This document shows positions 1 to 9,853 of a stretch of DNA of 45,714 nucleotides, piece after piece (the first letter of the stretch is position 1; every line of letters starts with the position of its first letter). The DNA comes from Deinococcus roseus. Lineage in GTDB: Bacteria; Deinococcota; Deinococci; Deinococcales; Deinococcaceae. The stretch spans positions 1 through 45,714 of the forward strand of contig NZ_BMOD01000033.1 of assembly GCF_014646895.1 (NCBI RefSeq), given 5' to 3'. The position numbers and the translations under genes were made by a program. The notes below the pieces were generated by a model. The model was not told the DNA's origin. It saw nothing but the letters and a program-made list of their open reading frames with translations, and did not search any database.

Positions 1-675
1 CTCAGGGGAATCCTATACAAAGGGCCACCGGAGTCAGCTGGCTTCGCCAGCTTGACACAGGGGGCCAAACACAGTATTTGCAGGGTTTCCCCTCGGGCAT
101 GCAACTCCAGGGTCAAATACTGGCCGATAGATACGGGAGCACCGTGCCGTCTGGCATCCAGGTTTTGCATGGTTGTGCCTGTGCTTTCCTGTGACGGGGG
201 CTTCGGGGGGCCCAGGGGCCGAATTGGCCAGAGGGATGGAAGCATGCCTTAAATGTGGGGTGAAAGAACAGAGGGGACGTTCAAATCAATTTGGAGGTAA
301 GACACCTGCCTTCAGTTTACACCCTGCAGGAGGACAGAGCCTGACTGGGAGGCACAAGGGCAGGGTTGTTTCCCTCATCCGTTCCCTGACTTCCGCCCGC
401 AGCGTTCTGGCAGATGCCGTGAATTATGGGGCCAGGCGGTCCTTTAACCCGTTGGGTGATGGTGGAGCATCCCTTTCCACCCAGAGGATTTCTGAGAAAG
501 CTGACGTGAGGCTGGCAAGAAGAGGAGGCGTCTCAGTCGTTACAAAAAAATCACATCTAGAAATTTCATGAGGCTTCACTGAACTTTTTTCATCTCATTC
601 ATGGGAAGTGTTACAGACCACCCGGCCCAAACATGAAAATGTAACAAGAAAGGTGTTGCAACAAGGATCCCTCAC
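1..675. other. No gene recognised; small perfect hairpin at 36-52
   Basis: I see no convincing gene here. Open frames on the plus strand lack a Shine-Dalgarno sequence and have protein-unlike composition. The one clear structure is a hairpin at 36-52 (AGCTGGC, loop TTC, GCCAGCT), with no T-run behind it. This may be the decayed end of a gene that begins outside the window. Confidence 0.4.
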
Positions 676-978
676 ATGACCCTGTTCCAGTCCATTCCAC
701 AAAAGGCCCTCAGGGACAACCGTGATCACATCATCGTGGTCACGCAGGAACACCACATCACCACCCTTCAACTCCGTGACATCTTCAACATCACCCCCCA
801 CCACCAGCGGGACCACACTGTGGTGCACTGTCGGCAAGGAGGAAGCTTCTCCAGTCTGGTCATCCAAGAAGGGGCCAGTGTCTTTCTGGGCCGCTGTCAG
901 GGCCTGCTGGAAGCGCTCCGGCTGGAAGACTCGGTCCTGATCAACCAGCACTACTGCCCGAAACTTCAAGCATCCTGA
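676..978 (+). CDS. Hypothetical protein, 100 aa
   Basis: Not recognised. The ATG at 676 follows AAGGATCC at a reasonable ribosome-binding distance. The composition is protein-like, with a hydrophilic N-terminus (FQSIPQKALRDNRDHIIVV) and a mixed alpha/beta C-terminal half (GRCQGLLEALRLEDSVLI). It converges on, and overlaps by 38 nt, the minus-strand gene ending at 941. A long minus-strand frame covers the same bases but looks like a shadow. Confidence is limited because no family is recognised. Confidence 0.4.
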   Translation: MTLFQSIPQKALRDNRDHIIVVTQEHHITTLQLRDIFNITPHHQRDHTVVHCRQGGSFSSLVIQEGASVFLGRCQGLLEALRLEDSVLINQHYCPKLQAS

Positions 979-1285
979 AGTGAAGTTGCAGCAAACACTG
1001 GTGGGCTTTCTGGAGGCCTCCTGGCCCGACCGGATGCTGCAGAAGCCCTTGGGCTTGCTGAACCTGTAGGATCACCTCTTCCCTGCGGTAGTGAAACAAA
1101 ATCACCGACCAGCGCTCCCACGGCACCGACTGGGAGCGCTGCATTCTGGGCAGCATGCTTTGCAGGAGTTGATGGGCGTGCTCCAGGTGGCGGTGCACGT
1201 CACTGACGGTCAGGGTGGCATCGTCGGCGAGAAGAAGGGTCAGCACCCGTTTGAGGTGCTGACGGACCCGGTGGAGTTTCAGCAC
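941..1285 (-). CDS. Hypothetical protein, 114 aa, mostly helical
   Basis: Not recognised. It starts at a GTG just downstream of an in-frame TAG, with AAGGAA about 14 nt upstream. The sequence is rich in Leu, Gln and His with heptad-like spacing (RVRQHLKRVLTLLLADD, RHLEHAHQLLQSML), suggesting a small helical bundle. It resembles in style, but not clearly in sequence, the small helical proteins at 5756-6112 and 12250-12618. It converges with the gene at 676-978. The frame could be wrong at the N-terminus. Confidence 0.4.
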   Translation of the reverse strand: MLKLHRVRQHLKRVLTLLLADDATLTVSDVHRHLEHAHQLLQSMLPRMQRSQSVPWERWSVILFHYRREEVILQVQQAQGLLQHPVGPGGLQKAHQCLLQLHFRMLEVSGSSAG

Positions 1286-1449
1286 CCTTTCAGTCTATTC
1301 CTTGTCCCTGACACCATTCTGACCGGCCGTCAGTTTTTGTTCAGCTTTCTCATTTTCAGCTCAGTGCGTCTCAGACGCAATTCAGTGGGAGGGTGTACCT
1401 TGAAGTCAAGAAAGGTGCAAGGGGGTACTCCCCCAGGAGGTGATGCAAC

Positions 1450-1605
1450 GTGTTGTTTTTGATTTCACTGGCGATCGGACTGACTCTGGGACTCTTGATT
1501 GGTGGTGCAGTTCTGCTGCTGGCCCGGGGCATCACCCCCACCCTGGACCCCAGGGATGCATTGGAAATGGAGACCCTGCAACAGGGCAGGCCCCATCTGA
1601 TTTGA
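1450..1605 (+). CDS. Small membrane protein, 51 aa
   Basis: A near-perfect Shine-Dalgarno AGGAGGTGA lies 6-9 nt before a GTG start. The protein opens with a hydrophobic stretch (FLISLAIGLTLGLLIGGAVL, about residues 3-22), the only predicted membrane segment. A short polar tail with acidic residues follows (TPTLDPRDALEMETLQQGR). A terminator-like hairpin with a T-rich tail begins 21 nt after the stop, which supports a real single-gene unit. The function is unknown; one-helix proteins of this size are often modulators of membrane complexes, but nothing here points to a partner. Confidence 0.6.
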   Translation: MLFLISLAIGLTLGLLIGGAVLLLARGITPTLDPRDALEMETLQQGRPHLI

Positions 1606-1625
1606 AACCTGATTTTGAGGTCGAA

Positions 1626-1662
1626 AGCACCCCATGGGAACGCTGGGGTGCTGCTTTGTTTT
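1626..1662 (+). terminator. Rho-independent terminator after the small membrane protein
   Basis: The stem AGCACCCC pairs with GGGGTGCT around a 10-nt loop and is followed by GCTTTGTTTT. It sits just past the stop codon at 1605 and before the convergent PAP2 gene that ends at 1708. Confidence 0.7.
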
Positions 1663-1707
1663 CACTTCCGGGAGTCTGAAGGGTGATGACCTCTGCACAA
1701 CAACCGA

Positions 1708-2382
1708 TCAGCTGTGTTCCAGTTGTCCTGTTCTTTCTGGATCGGTGGACGCATGGCTTCTCACAACCCTCCAGCAGGCCAATGACCACGCCATCCCTGC
1801 GGCCCAACCGGCGAGCACATCGGTGGGGTAATGCACCCCCAGGTACATGCGGCTCAACCCCACCAGGAAAGTGAACAGACCGCCCAACACCACCATGGGC
1901 CAGCGGTACCGGGTGTGCCAGAGCATGCACACGAGTGCAGTCGCCACCGCAGCAGCATACATGGCATGCCCGCTGGGAAAACTCTGCGCCTGTTCCTGTA
2001 CAATCCACTCCCACAAATGTGGCCTGGGCCGCCCAAAGACCAGTTTGCTGGCGCTGTTGATCACCGCAGCCCCCAGGGTAGAGAGCAGGAAATAGAAGCT
2101 GATCCGACGATTCTTCTCCCACAACACGAAGACCAGCAGCAGGGTAAAGCCTCCCATCACATACACACTGCCCACCGTGGATGCCGTGACGGCCACGCGG
2201 TCCAAGGAAGCATTGGCATGGCTGTGCAACCACAACATGAACGGCTGCTCGAAACGAAAGCGTTCCTTTTCCAGCAGATCCTCGGCAATCAGGCCCACAC
2301 CCAGGAGCGGCAAGAGCACCCCCAGGACCCACACCAACAGCCGTTTCCAGTGCAACGCCACAGGGTTTGACATGACCTGCAT
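1708..2382 (-). CDS. PAP2-family membrane phosphatase
   Basis: Type 2 phosphatidic acid phosphatase superfamily, 224 aa. These integral-membrane enzymes dephosphorylate lipid phosphates or undecaprenyl diphosphate. All three signature blocks are visible: KLVFGRPRPH, FPSGHAMYAAA, and SRMYLGVHYPTDVLAG, which carries the catalytic His and Asp. They lie among about five to six hydrophobic segments. The chosen ATG (MQVMSNP) has AGGAGG six nt upstream; a longer open frame reaches further but lacks such a site. A second PAP2 gene in the same orientation begins about 700 bp upstream. The substrate cannot be told from sequence. Confidence 0.9.
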   Translation of the reverse strand: MQVMSNPVALHWKRLLVWVLGVLLPLLGVGLIAEDLLEKERFRFEQPFMLWLHSHANASLDRVAVTASTVGSVYVMGGFTLLLVFVLWEKNRRISFYFLLSTLGAAVINSASKLVFGRPRPHLWEWIVQEQAQSFPSGHAMYAAAVATALVCMLWHTRYRWPMVVLGGLFTFLVGLSRMYLGVHYPTDVLAGWAAGMAWSLACWRVVRSHASTDPERTGQLEHS

Positions 2383-2569
2383 TGTGCACCTCCTGATCCC
2401 TTTTGACTGTGGGATGTTCTGAGAAGCACACCTGCAGGAGTGTTGCTGAATGCTGGGGCTAAGCAGCAGGTCAAATTGAAATTCAATCTTTGGAATACGT
2501 TGCGTGGGCGTTGACCACCTGTGACACAGAAACCTGCAAGCTGATAACTCCAAATGCGAAGTGAGACTT

Positions 2570-3094
2570 TCAGGGTGCTTTTCTGGTCCACCCCTCAGGC
2601 AGAGGCAACCAGCGGGCCAGCAAGGCAGACAGGGCCACAATTCCCAGGCTGCCCAGCACATCCAGGGTGTGGTGGGCCCCGATGGCCAGCCGTCCCAGCA
2701 ACACCAGCAGGGTACCGAGGGCCAGAGGCCAGGTCCACTTGCGGTCCAACCAGAAGACGCCCATGGTCAGGAGGGCCGCAGCCAGGGTGTGGTCGGAAGG
2801 AAAACCATTGTCCCGGGATGCGTCTGTGAGGGGCTCGTATCCTTCCACCATGAACGGCCTGGGGTCTTGCACCACATGCAATCCCAACAAGGTCAGCACA
2901 CCTGCAAACGCACCGAGCAGCACCAGCTGGGCCAGCAGCCTCCAGGTCAGCTGCTTTCGGCGGACCCAGAACCGCCAGAGGGCAATGAGCAACAGCACAA
3001 ACAGCATTTTGGAGGCGAAAAACACGCTGAGGGAGCCCACAGAGGGTTGATGAACAGCCAGGGCGTGGAGGGTGTGTTGTACGAAATCTTGCAC
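2570..3094 (-). CDS. PAP2-family phosphatase, short form
   Basis: This 174-aa integral-membrane protein has a compact PAP2 core: DPRPF, then GFPSDHTLAAA, then RLAIGAHHTLDVLGS. The FPSDHT form of the second motif and the small size resemble bacterial undecaprenyl-diphosphatases of the BcrC type, so recycling of the cell-wall lipid carrier is plausible but not shown. The GTG start is preceded by AAGGTGA. It lies upstream of the other PAP2 gene with a gap of about 190 bp. They may be co-transcribed but are clearly different subfamilies, not a recent duplication. Confidence 0.85.
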   Translation of the reverse strand: MQDFVQHTLHALAVHQPSVGSLSVFFASKMLFVLLLIALWRFWVRRKQLTWRLLAQLVLLGAFAGVLTLLGLHVVQDPRPFMVEGYEPLTDASRDNGFPSDHTLAAALLTMGVFWLDRKWTWPLALGTLLVLLGRLAIGAHHTLDVLGSLGIVALSALLARWLPLPEGWTRKAP

Positions 3095-3268
3095 AGGTCA
3101 CCTTAAGCTGAACACGTTAAGTCCAGGTGAGGGAGCTTTCGCAGCCTCAGGTTACAGCTGGAACTGCGCAGCCAAATTTGTTCCGTGGGCAAGTCTGGTG
3201 CAGGAAAACCGTCCGTGTATGTCGGAGGATGGATGAGCGCAACCAAATGGGGTTGCACATCCGACCCA

Positions 3269-3661
3269 TCACTGCAGCACTTCCCTCAAGCCTGCCGGGG
3301 TGATGTTCAGCCGGTAGAGGGACAGGATGCGCTGCACCTGGGCGAAGCCCCTGGAAGGCACCAGACACACCCAGCCTTCACTGTGGGTGCCCACCCGATT
3401 CAGCACCACGAAGCGGTGACTGGGGTGTTGTTGCAGGTGGTCCAGCACCGAGAACAGCAAGCCCTGCTCGTACTGGGATGCGGTCTGGGTGGCATCTGGC
3501 GTGAGGGACAGTTGGAAATGTTGTGCAGCAATGACCAGGTGCGGTTTGTTCCAGTGGGACATTCGGGGACCAAAAGGCCACACCAGGTCAGACTCGGCCA
3601 TCACCAGGTGGGTGGCCTCCAGGGGCACCCCTGCGACGCGTTGAATGAATTCCGAATTCAT
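3269..3661 (-). CDS. Hypothetical protein, 130 aa (GWVCL family)
   Basis: Not recognised. The start ATG (MNSEFIQRV) has GGAGG about 9 nt upstream; an in-frame extension of 17 codons upstream is less likely. The C-terminal block VLNRVGTHSEGWVCLVPS resembles the CIVQKAHTSDAGWVCLIPL block of the protein at 12250-12618. The two look like members of one small family with a predicted helical N-terminal part and a conserved strand around GWVCL(I/V)P. No catalytic motif or membrane segment is seen. Confidence 0.6.
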   Translation of the reverse strand: MNSEFIQRVAGVPLEATHLVMAESDLVWPFGPRMSHWNKPHLVIAAQHFQLSLTPDATQTASQYEQGLLFSVLDHLQQHPSHRFVVLNRVGTHSEGWVCLVPSRGFAQVQRILSLYRLNITPAGLREVLQ

Positions 3662-3750
3662 CACCCTGTCCTCCGTTCCTGTTGTTGATGTGTGTCCTGG
3701 GTCAGGGTACACCGTACCAAAACCCGCCTGACAGCAACCTCACTCTTGCT

Positions 3751-4026
3751 TCAAACATCTGGGCGTTTTTTCATGTTGAGTTGCTGCAGCACCGTCTGTT
3801 CCCAGCCCCTGGCTTGCTCCAGGGTGGCGTGGATCACCACGTCAAACGTCACCGTTTTGGGTTTGAGTCCCCAGGACCTCCCGGGGCGCTCCAGGACCTG
3901 CACCTGGGTTCCGGTGAGGGTTTCCAGCCAGGCTTGCAGGGAGTGGGCCGTCCAGGCGGTGTGGCCGGTCCGGCTCTCCAGGGTGTAACGGTGGGTTTGC
4001 TCGTTCACCCCTCCATCCTGCCACAT
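3751..4026 (-). CDS. Hypothetical protein, 91 aa
   Basis: Not recognised. It is a soluble, basic protein (TAHSLQAWLETLTGTQVQVLE, then KPKTVTFDVVIHATLEQARGW). The start is uncertain: the ATG at 4026 has no clear Shine-Dalgarno, whereas a GTG at about 4008 directly follows GGATGGAGG. It lies upstream of, and in the same direction as, the gene at 3269-3661, so the two may form an operon. Confidence 0.5.
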   Translation of the reverse strand: MWQDGGVNEQTHRYTLESRTGHTAWTAHSLQAWLETLTGTQVQVLERPGRSWGLKPKTVTFDVVIHATLEQARGWEQTVLQQLNMKKRPDV

Positions 4027-4515
4027 GGGACTGAAACAGCCATGAAGCGTGGCTCCCCCGGTATTCCACCCAGTGGATGTTCAGGCAGCAGGAGCATGGT
4101 GGAGGGGTCTCCATTTGTTTGGAGGCCTGCTTCTCCTCCCTTGCCCGAGGGGCTGCAACCCGTGGGGATTTGAGTTGTCAATCCCCTTTCCGGTGGTGCT
4201 GCGCTTTCATGGGGTGCATCCATGCATCTGCCAACCGCACCACACCCTCAAAATGGGAGCGTTCCCTGGGAAAGAACGGTGTCCCCACACCTCCCTGAGC
4301 AAAGCCCTGCTTTTGCACTTCACCCAGCTTCGTTTCACCTGTGCTGCAGGAGACGGGAATCCCGTGAACCGGGGGAGAGCACCACCGCAACTTTATTGCC
4401 CCCAGTTGGAAGCAGATGAACAACTTTTAACATGCAGGGGTAAGAAAAGACACATCCTCTCGCTGGTACCATGCCCACAAAGGGCCTCTGTGGAGGCCGT
4501 CCTGTGGAGGTGCAC
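4027..4515. other. Gene-poor stretch upstream of the diguanylate cyclase
   Basis: No convincing gene. Frames on both strands are open but lack ribosome-binding sites and protein-like sequence. Just before the cyclase start is a small stem (GGCCTC with GAGGCC) overlapping the leader. I looked for a cyclic-di-GMP riboswitch core and did not find one. Confidence 0.4.
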
Positions 4516-5637
4516 ATGGGGATTTTTGACAGCATCCTGATGAACCTGACTTTGCTGATGACCCTCACGTACCTGTGGACGGTGCTGGTCAAGCAGGGCC
4601 GGCTCTCCCAGCAGTCCCAGCAGAATCAGCTGCTGGAAATCCTGGTGGCTTGCCTCACCGCCCTGATGCTGATGCAATACCCGGTGCGCATGGGGGATGG
4701 ATTGCAGTTCGACCTGCGCATGGTTCCACTGGTGGTGTTGGGGCTGCGTTACGGTCCCCTGCATGCCGTGCTCGCTGCCGTCCCGGTGGCACTGTACCGC
4801 CTGGCTCTGGGGGGTATGGGGGCCGTGCCTGCTGTGGCCTCACTGGGTGCTGTGCTCACATTGCTGTCCCTGGGCTGGCTGTGGGCCGGACTGGAACGCA
4901 AGCACATCCTGAAGCTTCCTTTCGTGCCCGCTGGGGTGTTCCTGGGCCAGCTGGTCGGCCTGTCCCTGCTGCCCAACCGACTGCAGCTGATCACAGAAGT
5001 GTTCCCGGTGCTGTACGGACTGGGGGTGCTGATGACCCACGTTTCCCTGTCCATGCTGCTCAGCAAGCAAAAACAACTGAAAGCCAGCGAAGAGGTGTCC
5101 CTGCAGTCCCTCACCGATCCCCTCACCCTGCTGGGGAACCGCCGCAAACTCGACCAGGATGCGAAGGCCTTTCATGCGGGGAATTTCGTGCTGACCCTGG
5201 ATGTGGACCACTTCAAACGCATCAACGATGCATTTGGGCACCATGTGGGCGATGAAGTGCTCTCCACCCTGGGCACCGTGATCCGCGAAAGCCTGGGCAG
5301 CCAGCACAAAGCCTACCGCCTGGGGGGAGAAGAGTTTGTGGTGGTGCTGAAAAACAAGAAGGCCAAATCAGCGTACCTGTGGACCGAAGAACTCCGGCTG
5401 TCATTCACCGAGCGGGTGGCCTTACTCCACCCCCACATCGAGCGTGCGGTGACGGTCAGTGCAGGCCTGGTGAACATGCAGGCCGGGGAAGGCTTCACCG
5501 TGGCGTTGCAGCGAGCAGATGCCCTCTTGTACCAGGCCAAACAGCAGGGGCGCAACCAGACCTGCCTCAAGCTGGAAGATCCCCTAAAGCAACTTGGCAC
5601 GCAGGTGTTTGAAACTCAAACCGAAAAATGGAACTGA
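4516..5637 (+). CDS. Membrane-bound diguanylate cyclase (5TM + GGDEF)
   Basis: Makes cyclic di-GMP from two GTP. The 373-aa protein has a hydrophobic N-terminal half (about residues 4-182) with six or so membrane segments, resembling 5TMR-LYT sensor regions. A linker (KQKQLKASEEVSLQSL) leads to the GGDEF domain, about residues 198-362. Conserved features are DPLTLLGNRR, the metal-binding DVDHFKRINDAFGHHVGD and the active-site GGEEF at about 270-274. There is no RxxD inhibitory site just before GGEEF, so product feedback by the classic I-site is unlikely. The ATG has GGAGGT four nt upstream, which decides it over the ATG 15 codons earlier. Confidence 0.92.
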   Translation: MGIFDSILMNLTLLMTLTYLWTVLVKQGRLSQQSQQNQLLEILVACLTALMLMQYPVRMGDGLQFDLRMVPLVVLGLRYGPLHAVLAAVPVALYRLALGGMGAVPAVASLGAVLTLLSLGWLWAGLERKHILKLPFVPAGVFLGQLVGLSLLPNRLQLITEVFPVLYGLGVLMTHVSLSMLLSKQKQLKASEEVSLQSLTDPLTLLGNRRKLDQDAKAFHAGNFVLTLDVDHFKRINDAFGHHVGDEVLSTLGTVIRESLGSQHKAYRLGGEEFVVVLKNKKAKSAYLWTEELRLSFTERVALLHPHIERAVTVSAGLVNMQAGEGFTVALQRADALLYQAKQQGRNQTCLKLEDPLKQLGTQVFETQTEKWN

Positions 5638-5755
5638 AAGCTGTAGGCCTGCACCTGCTCGGACTGCAGGCAGGCCAAGGGTCGTCACATCAGCATCACA
5701 GCGTTCACCTTCGATGTTGCCATGCGAACACAGGATGCAGCTGGGTCACTGAGAC

Positions 5756-6112
5756 TCAAATCATCAGGTAGGCGTCTTGCACGTAATCGGCAGCAATGCT
5801 GAGTTGCAGGTGGCTCTTGCGGGGAAAAGCCTTGGCGTCATGCAAGCATTGCAGAGCTTCTTCCACCAGGGTGCGGGCCCGGGTGCGATTGAGGCGGTAA
5901 TCCTGGTAGACCGCCACCTTGCGCGGAGGGTCGGCGTGCACTTCAGCCAGTTGTGTCAGGGTCTGGTAGGCAACGAGCAGGTCACTGCGCACGTCCTGGT
6001 GGTGCTCAGGGGCGGGATCATCCAGCAGGCGTAGGGCAGCTTTGAGACGCTTGCGGGCCATTCTGACATCACTCATCAGCTGAGTGTAGCTTGCTGTATC
6101 TTTCAGGTCCAT
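5756..6112 (-). CDS. Hypothetical helical protein, 118 aa
   Basis: Not recognised. Nearly the whole chain is predicted helical and charged (LMSDVRMARKRLKAALRLLD, then RTRARTLVEEALQCLHDAKA), fitting a small three- or four-helix bundle. I chose the ATG of MDLKDTAS; the open frame runs 14 codons further up to a TTG without a good ribosome-binding site. It stands alone between the cyclase (plus strand) and the divergent repeat-protein gene at 6216. Confidence 0.55.
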   Translation of the reverse strand: MDLKDTASYTQLMSDVRMARKRLKAALRLLDDPAPEHHQDVRSDLLVAYQTLTQLAEVHADPPRKVAVYQDYRLNRTRARTLVEEALQCLHDAKAFPRKSHLQLSIAADYVQDAYLMI

Positions 6113-6215
6113 GTCAAAACACCGTGGATGTCTGGAAGTTTCGAATGGTTTCAATCAAGTTGCTGTCAGCTTGGCCACCTCACCTGAGGATGAAGGCTCA
6201 GCTCTACACTGAGAC

Positions 6216-6538
6216 ATGAATGAAACCCAGATTCAAGGACGCATTGGCGGAGCAAGTGTGGGCTACGACATCCATGCCACCCGGGGCAAAACCAGCATTC
6301 AGGGCCGCATAGGTGGAATGAGCATTGGCAAAGACATCCAGTTGGTAGTGAACCACCACACCGTGCAGGGCCGCATTGGAGGACGCAGTGACGGCTTTGA
6401 TGTGCACTTCGACCTCAGTGGCACACCCACGGGACGCCTGGGGGCAACACCATCGGTCAGGACCTCACCTATAAGGGCCGCCACAACCAGGGCTCTTACG
6501 CGCATTTGGTGAGGCTTCATACCCCAGATCTATGCTGA
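6216..6538 (+). pseudogene. QGRIGG-repeat protein, frameshifted near its end
   Basis: Three repeats of the form QGRIGG-x-S-x-G-x-D follow each other at about 25-residue spacing (QGRIGGASVGYDI, QGRIGGMSIGKDI, QGRIGGRSDGFDV). A fourth, GRLGGNTIGQDL, is present only if one G is restored in the G-run at 6440-6444; as written the frame changes and stops at 6512. With the correction the protein ends at 6538 (about 107 aa). The start looks leaderless: TACACT lies five nt before the ATG. The repeats suggest a short beta-rich repeat fold. The defect may be a real mutation or a homopolymer sequencing error. Confidence 0.6.
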
Positions 6539-6542
6539 GGTC

Positions 6543-6800
6543 ATGCGTGAGTTGATTCAGACCCTGATCCCTCCAGGCCTGCAACTCCTCTCCTGGCAGG
6601 TCAGCAAAAAAGTCCTGAATGTCACGTTAAACCCACCCCTCTGGCCACCCCCTGTCCCACTGGTGGTCAGCCTTCCTGTTCCCGACACAGCAGTGGTCTC
6701 CACCACAACTCTGAAGGCGGGCATGAATTCTGTGAACGAGGGCAACCACCAGCCTGAAAGGCGTACACTGAATCGATGTTTCTCTGTCCTGGTGGCTGCC
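6543..6800 (+). pseudogene. Possible gene fragment cut by the first Tn3 copy
   Basis: An ATG at 6543, five nt after the corrected stop of the previous gene and close behind GAGG, opens a frame with protein-like sequence for about 80 codons (MRELIQTLIPPGLQLLSWQV, then PLVVSLPVPDTAVVSTTTL). The frame then runs into the start of the transposase remnant at 6802 and ends at 6890. I read this as the 5' part of a gene interrupted by the transposon, but no family is recognised and no terminal repeat was found at the junction. Confidence 0.3.
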
Positions 6801-6801
6801 C

Positions 6802-9800
6802 ATGCTGGTCGTGAACGACACAATTTACCCCAGGCTCAAACAAAAACCCAGCCAGGCCGAATTGAGGTTGCTCTTCACCCCCACCCCTGAAGACCTCCTC
6901 TAGGTGGAAGCCACCTGCCTCTACCTCCCCAACCGGCTGGCCCGACTCATCCACCTCTTGGTGACCCGGCACCTCCACCAGCCCCTGCAACTGAAACACA
7001 TCCCCCGAAACATCCAGCGCCACATCGCCCACACCTCTGGTCTGCAAGGGGCTTTGCCCCGCCTCCGCGCCCAGGAGCATGACGTTCCCTACCTTGAGCA
7101 CCTCCGGGCCGTGCGGGAACACCTGGGGCTCATTTCCTTCAGAACGTATGGGACGGTGGAACTTGCCCGGGTGCTTCAGGGGTGCTGCACCCGCCATGAG
7201 GACATGGTCAGCATCCTCAATGCTGCTGTGGAAACCCTGCATCTGCAGCACTTTGAACTTCCAGGGTTCACCACCCTGGTCAAAGTGGCCACCACCGTGC
7301 GGGCCACCATCAACAAGACCATCTTTTCTCAGGTCATGGGGCTACTCGAGGAGGAGGGCTGCCTGCAGTTGGACCGATTGTTTGAAGTGGAGGCAGATGA
7401 AACCACCTCGCGCTGGAACGCTTTGAAGTTGGACCCCAAAAAAGCCAGCCTCAGCCAGCTGAGGGGCATCCTCTCACAACTGGCCGTGTTGGAGAAGCTC
7501 AGTCCATCCGTGAACCTGAAATCCCTGGTGTCCCGCAGCAAGTTCGAGCAGTTCGTGCAGGAAGCAAAAAGCCTGAACCGTCAGGCCATGGTGCGCCTCA
7601 CCCTGATGAAGCGCTACACCCTGGCGGTGGCCTTGCTGGAAGCCCGAAGGGCCCAGTTGCGGGACGATCTGGGGACTCTGTTTGTGCGGCGCATGTTTCG
7701 CATCAGAACGCATGCCCTGAACCTCCTCAAAGACCTGCAGGAAAAGCACCAGGGGCACACCGACGCTCTCATTGATCAGCTCAGACAGGTCGCCGTTTTG
7801 CTGGCAGCAGAGGACCAGAACGATGTGCTGACCAAAGTCCGGGAGGCCATCCCCAAACCCGAGGACACTTTGCTGGACATCGACCGATACCTGGGAAGAA
7901 CCAGGAACAATTTCGTGCCTTTCATGATGAAGGGATACCTCAGTCACCGGGCAGCCCTGCTCAACTTTCTGGAAGGGGTGTCCGTCAAATCCACCTCCGA
8001 CAACAAGGACCTGGAGCACAGCATCCGTTTCGTGCTGGAGCATCGCAGTGAAAAAGACCCGAACCTGTCCACCTTCACCATTGACCCCCGTTTTGATGAT
8101 GTGGTGATCGTGCCAGATGTGCCCCTGGGGTGGGTGCCGGAAGTGTGGCGGCCTTTTGTGTTCCAGCACAAAGGCCGTGAGGTGTGGGTGCTGCAGGGCC
8201 ATCCGCTGGGTCTGAGCAAGCTGTATTTTGAGATGTACGTGCTGCTTCATGTGGCCTGGGAACTCAAATCTGGGGACCTGTGCATTGAAGGAAGTGAGGA
8301 CTTTGCGAATTACACCCAAGAACTCGTGACCGATGTGGAGATGCAAGCAGAACTGCCCCTTTTCCTGGAGCAAATGGGGCAGGAAGGAACAGGGGCAGGA
8401 ATCACCCGGACCTTGAAACAAAAGCTGCAAGAAACTGCCCGCTGGGCCGATGCGCGCTTGGGGTTCCCTGAACGGAGTGGCACCAGGATCAAAGGGGAAA
8501 CGTTCACCCTCTCCAGAATGGAAGCAGAAAAAGAACCTGAGGGCTTCGAGGGGCACCGACAGCGCATTGTGCAGGCCTGCATCAATCACCCCTCACGGTG
8601 CTGGATGCCCTGTTTGACGCTGAGCACCTGCTTCAGTTCAGCAAGGTGTTCCGGCCCATTTCTGGACTTCAGTCTAAGCTGACGGATTCCTCCATCCGGT
8701 ATGTGACGACCGTGTTCTGTTACGGATGCAACCTCAGGGCCACCCAGGCCGCCCGTTCTTTGCCAGGCACCAGCAGGCGGGACTTCGAGTGGATCAACCA
8801 GCACCACATCACCGAAACGGCCCTGCAGGAAGCCAGTGCCCTGGTGGTGAACGCTTACCATCAGTTTCAGCTGCCGAAACTGTGGGGGTCTGGGGAGCAC
8901 GCCAGTGCAGATGGCACCAAGTGGGAGATGTTCGAGAACAATTTGATGTCCGAGTACCACATCCGATACGGGGGCTACGGCGGGCTAGGGTATTACCACG
9001 TCTCCGACAAATACATTGCCCTGTTTTCGCACTTCATTCCGTGCGGAGTGTGGGAAGCGGTGTACATCCTGGACGGCATGCTGCAGAACACCAGTGACAT
9101 CCAACCAGACAAACTGCATGCCGACACCCAGGGTCAGAGCGCGCCGGTGTTTGGGATGGCTTATTTGCTGGGCATTGAACTCTTGCCCCGGATCCGCAAC
9201 TGGCAGGATTTGCAGTTCTTCCGGGCTCAGAAAACAGACACCTTTGAAAACATTGGGGGACTCTTCAAAGGGAACATCGACTGGGAATTGATTGAGACGT
9301 ATTTGCCGGACCTGCTGCGCATTGTGGTGTCGATCAAACTGGGCCGGATTTCTGCCGCGACGGTGCTGAAACGCCTGAGCAGATTCAACCGCAAGAACAA
9401 GGTGTACCAGGCCATGAGAGAACTGGGATTGGCGGTGCGCACCATATTCCTGCTCCGGTACATTTCTGATCCGCAACTGCGTGTCGGGATTTTCCGGGAG
9501 ACCAACAAGAGTGAACAGTTCAACAACTTCGTGCAGTGGAGTTTCTTTGGTGGGGAGGGTATGGTGCAGACCCACCACCGGGACATGCAACGCAAACTGA
9601 TCAAGTACAACCTGCTGGTGGCGAATTGCTTGGTGTTTCACACGGTATACCTGCTGACCCGACAGATCCGGGAACTGGAAGCCAGAGGTCAGGAGGTGCC
9701 GGAGGAGGTTTTAAAGCACCTCAATCCGTACTGGATGGGGCATTTGAACCGGTTTGGTCGGTACGACTGGGAGGTGGGGCGCATTCCTGATCCCCTGATC

Positions 9801-9818
9801 TTTAATTATAAGGGCTAA
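6802..9818 (+). pseudogene. tnpA: Tn3-family transposase, copy 1, disabled
   Basis: DDE transposase of the Tn3 family, about 1005 codons, the usual length. The C-terminal catalytic part is well kept: GEHASADGTKWEMF, FGGLGYYHVSDKYIALFSHF-type sequence, QSAPVFGMAYLLGIELLPRI, and FVQWSFFGGEGMVQTHHRDMQRK. It is broken twice. An in-frame TAG at 6901-6903 falls after codon 33. A one-base deletion near 8583 shifts the frame between HRQRIVQACINH and TVLDALFDAEHL. It closely matches the second copy at 19036-22056, but many substitutions show they are not a recent duplication. No functional protein is expected unless the fragment from 8598 is made. Confidence 0.9.
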
Positions 9819-9853
9819 CCTAGAAAATCGTTTCTGGGATGGCGATTTGATCA

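Noticed and set aside
595..969. Minus-strand gene opposite the 100-aa protein at 676
   Set aside because: It mirrors the plus-strand codons, has no ribosome-binding site and reads as a shadow frame.
4200..4515. Cyclic-di-GMP riboswitch before the diguanylate cyclase
   Set aside because: No conserved aptamer core could be found; only a small GC stem overlapping the leader.
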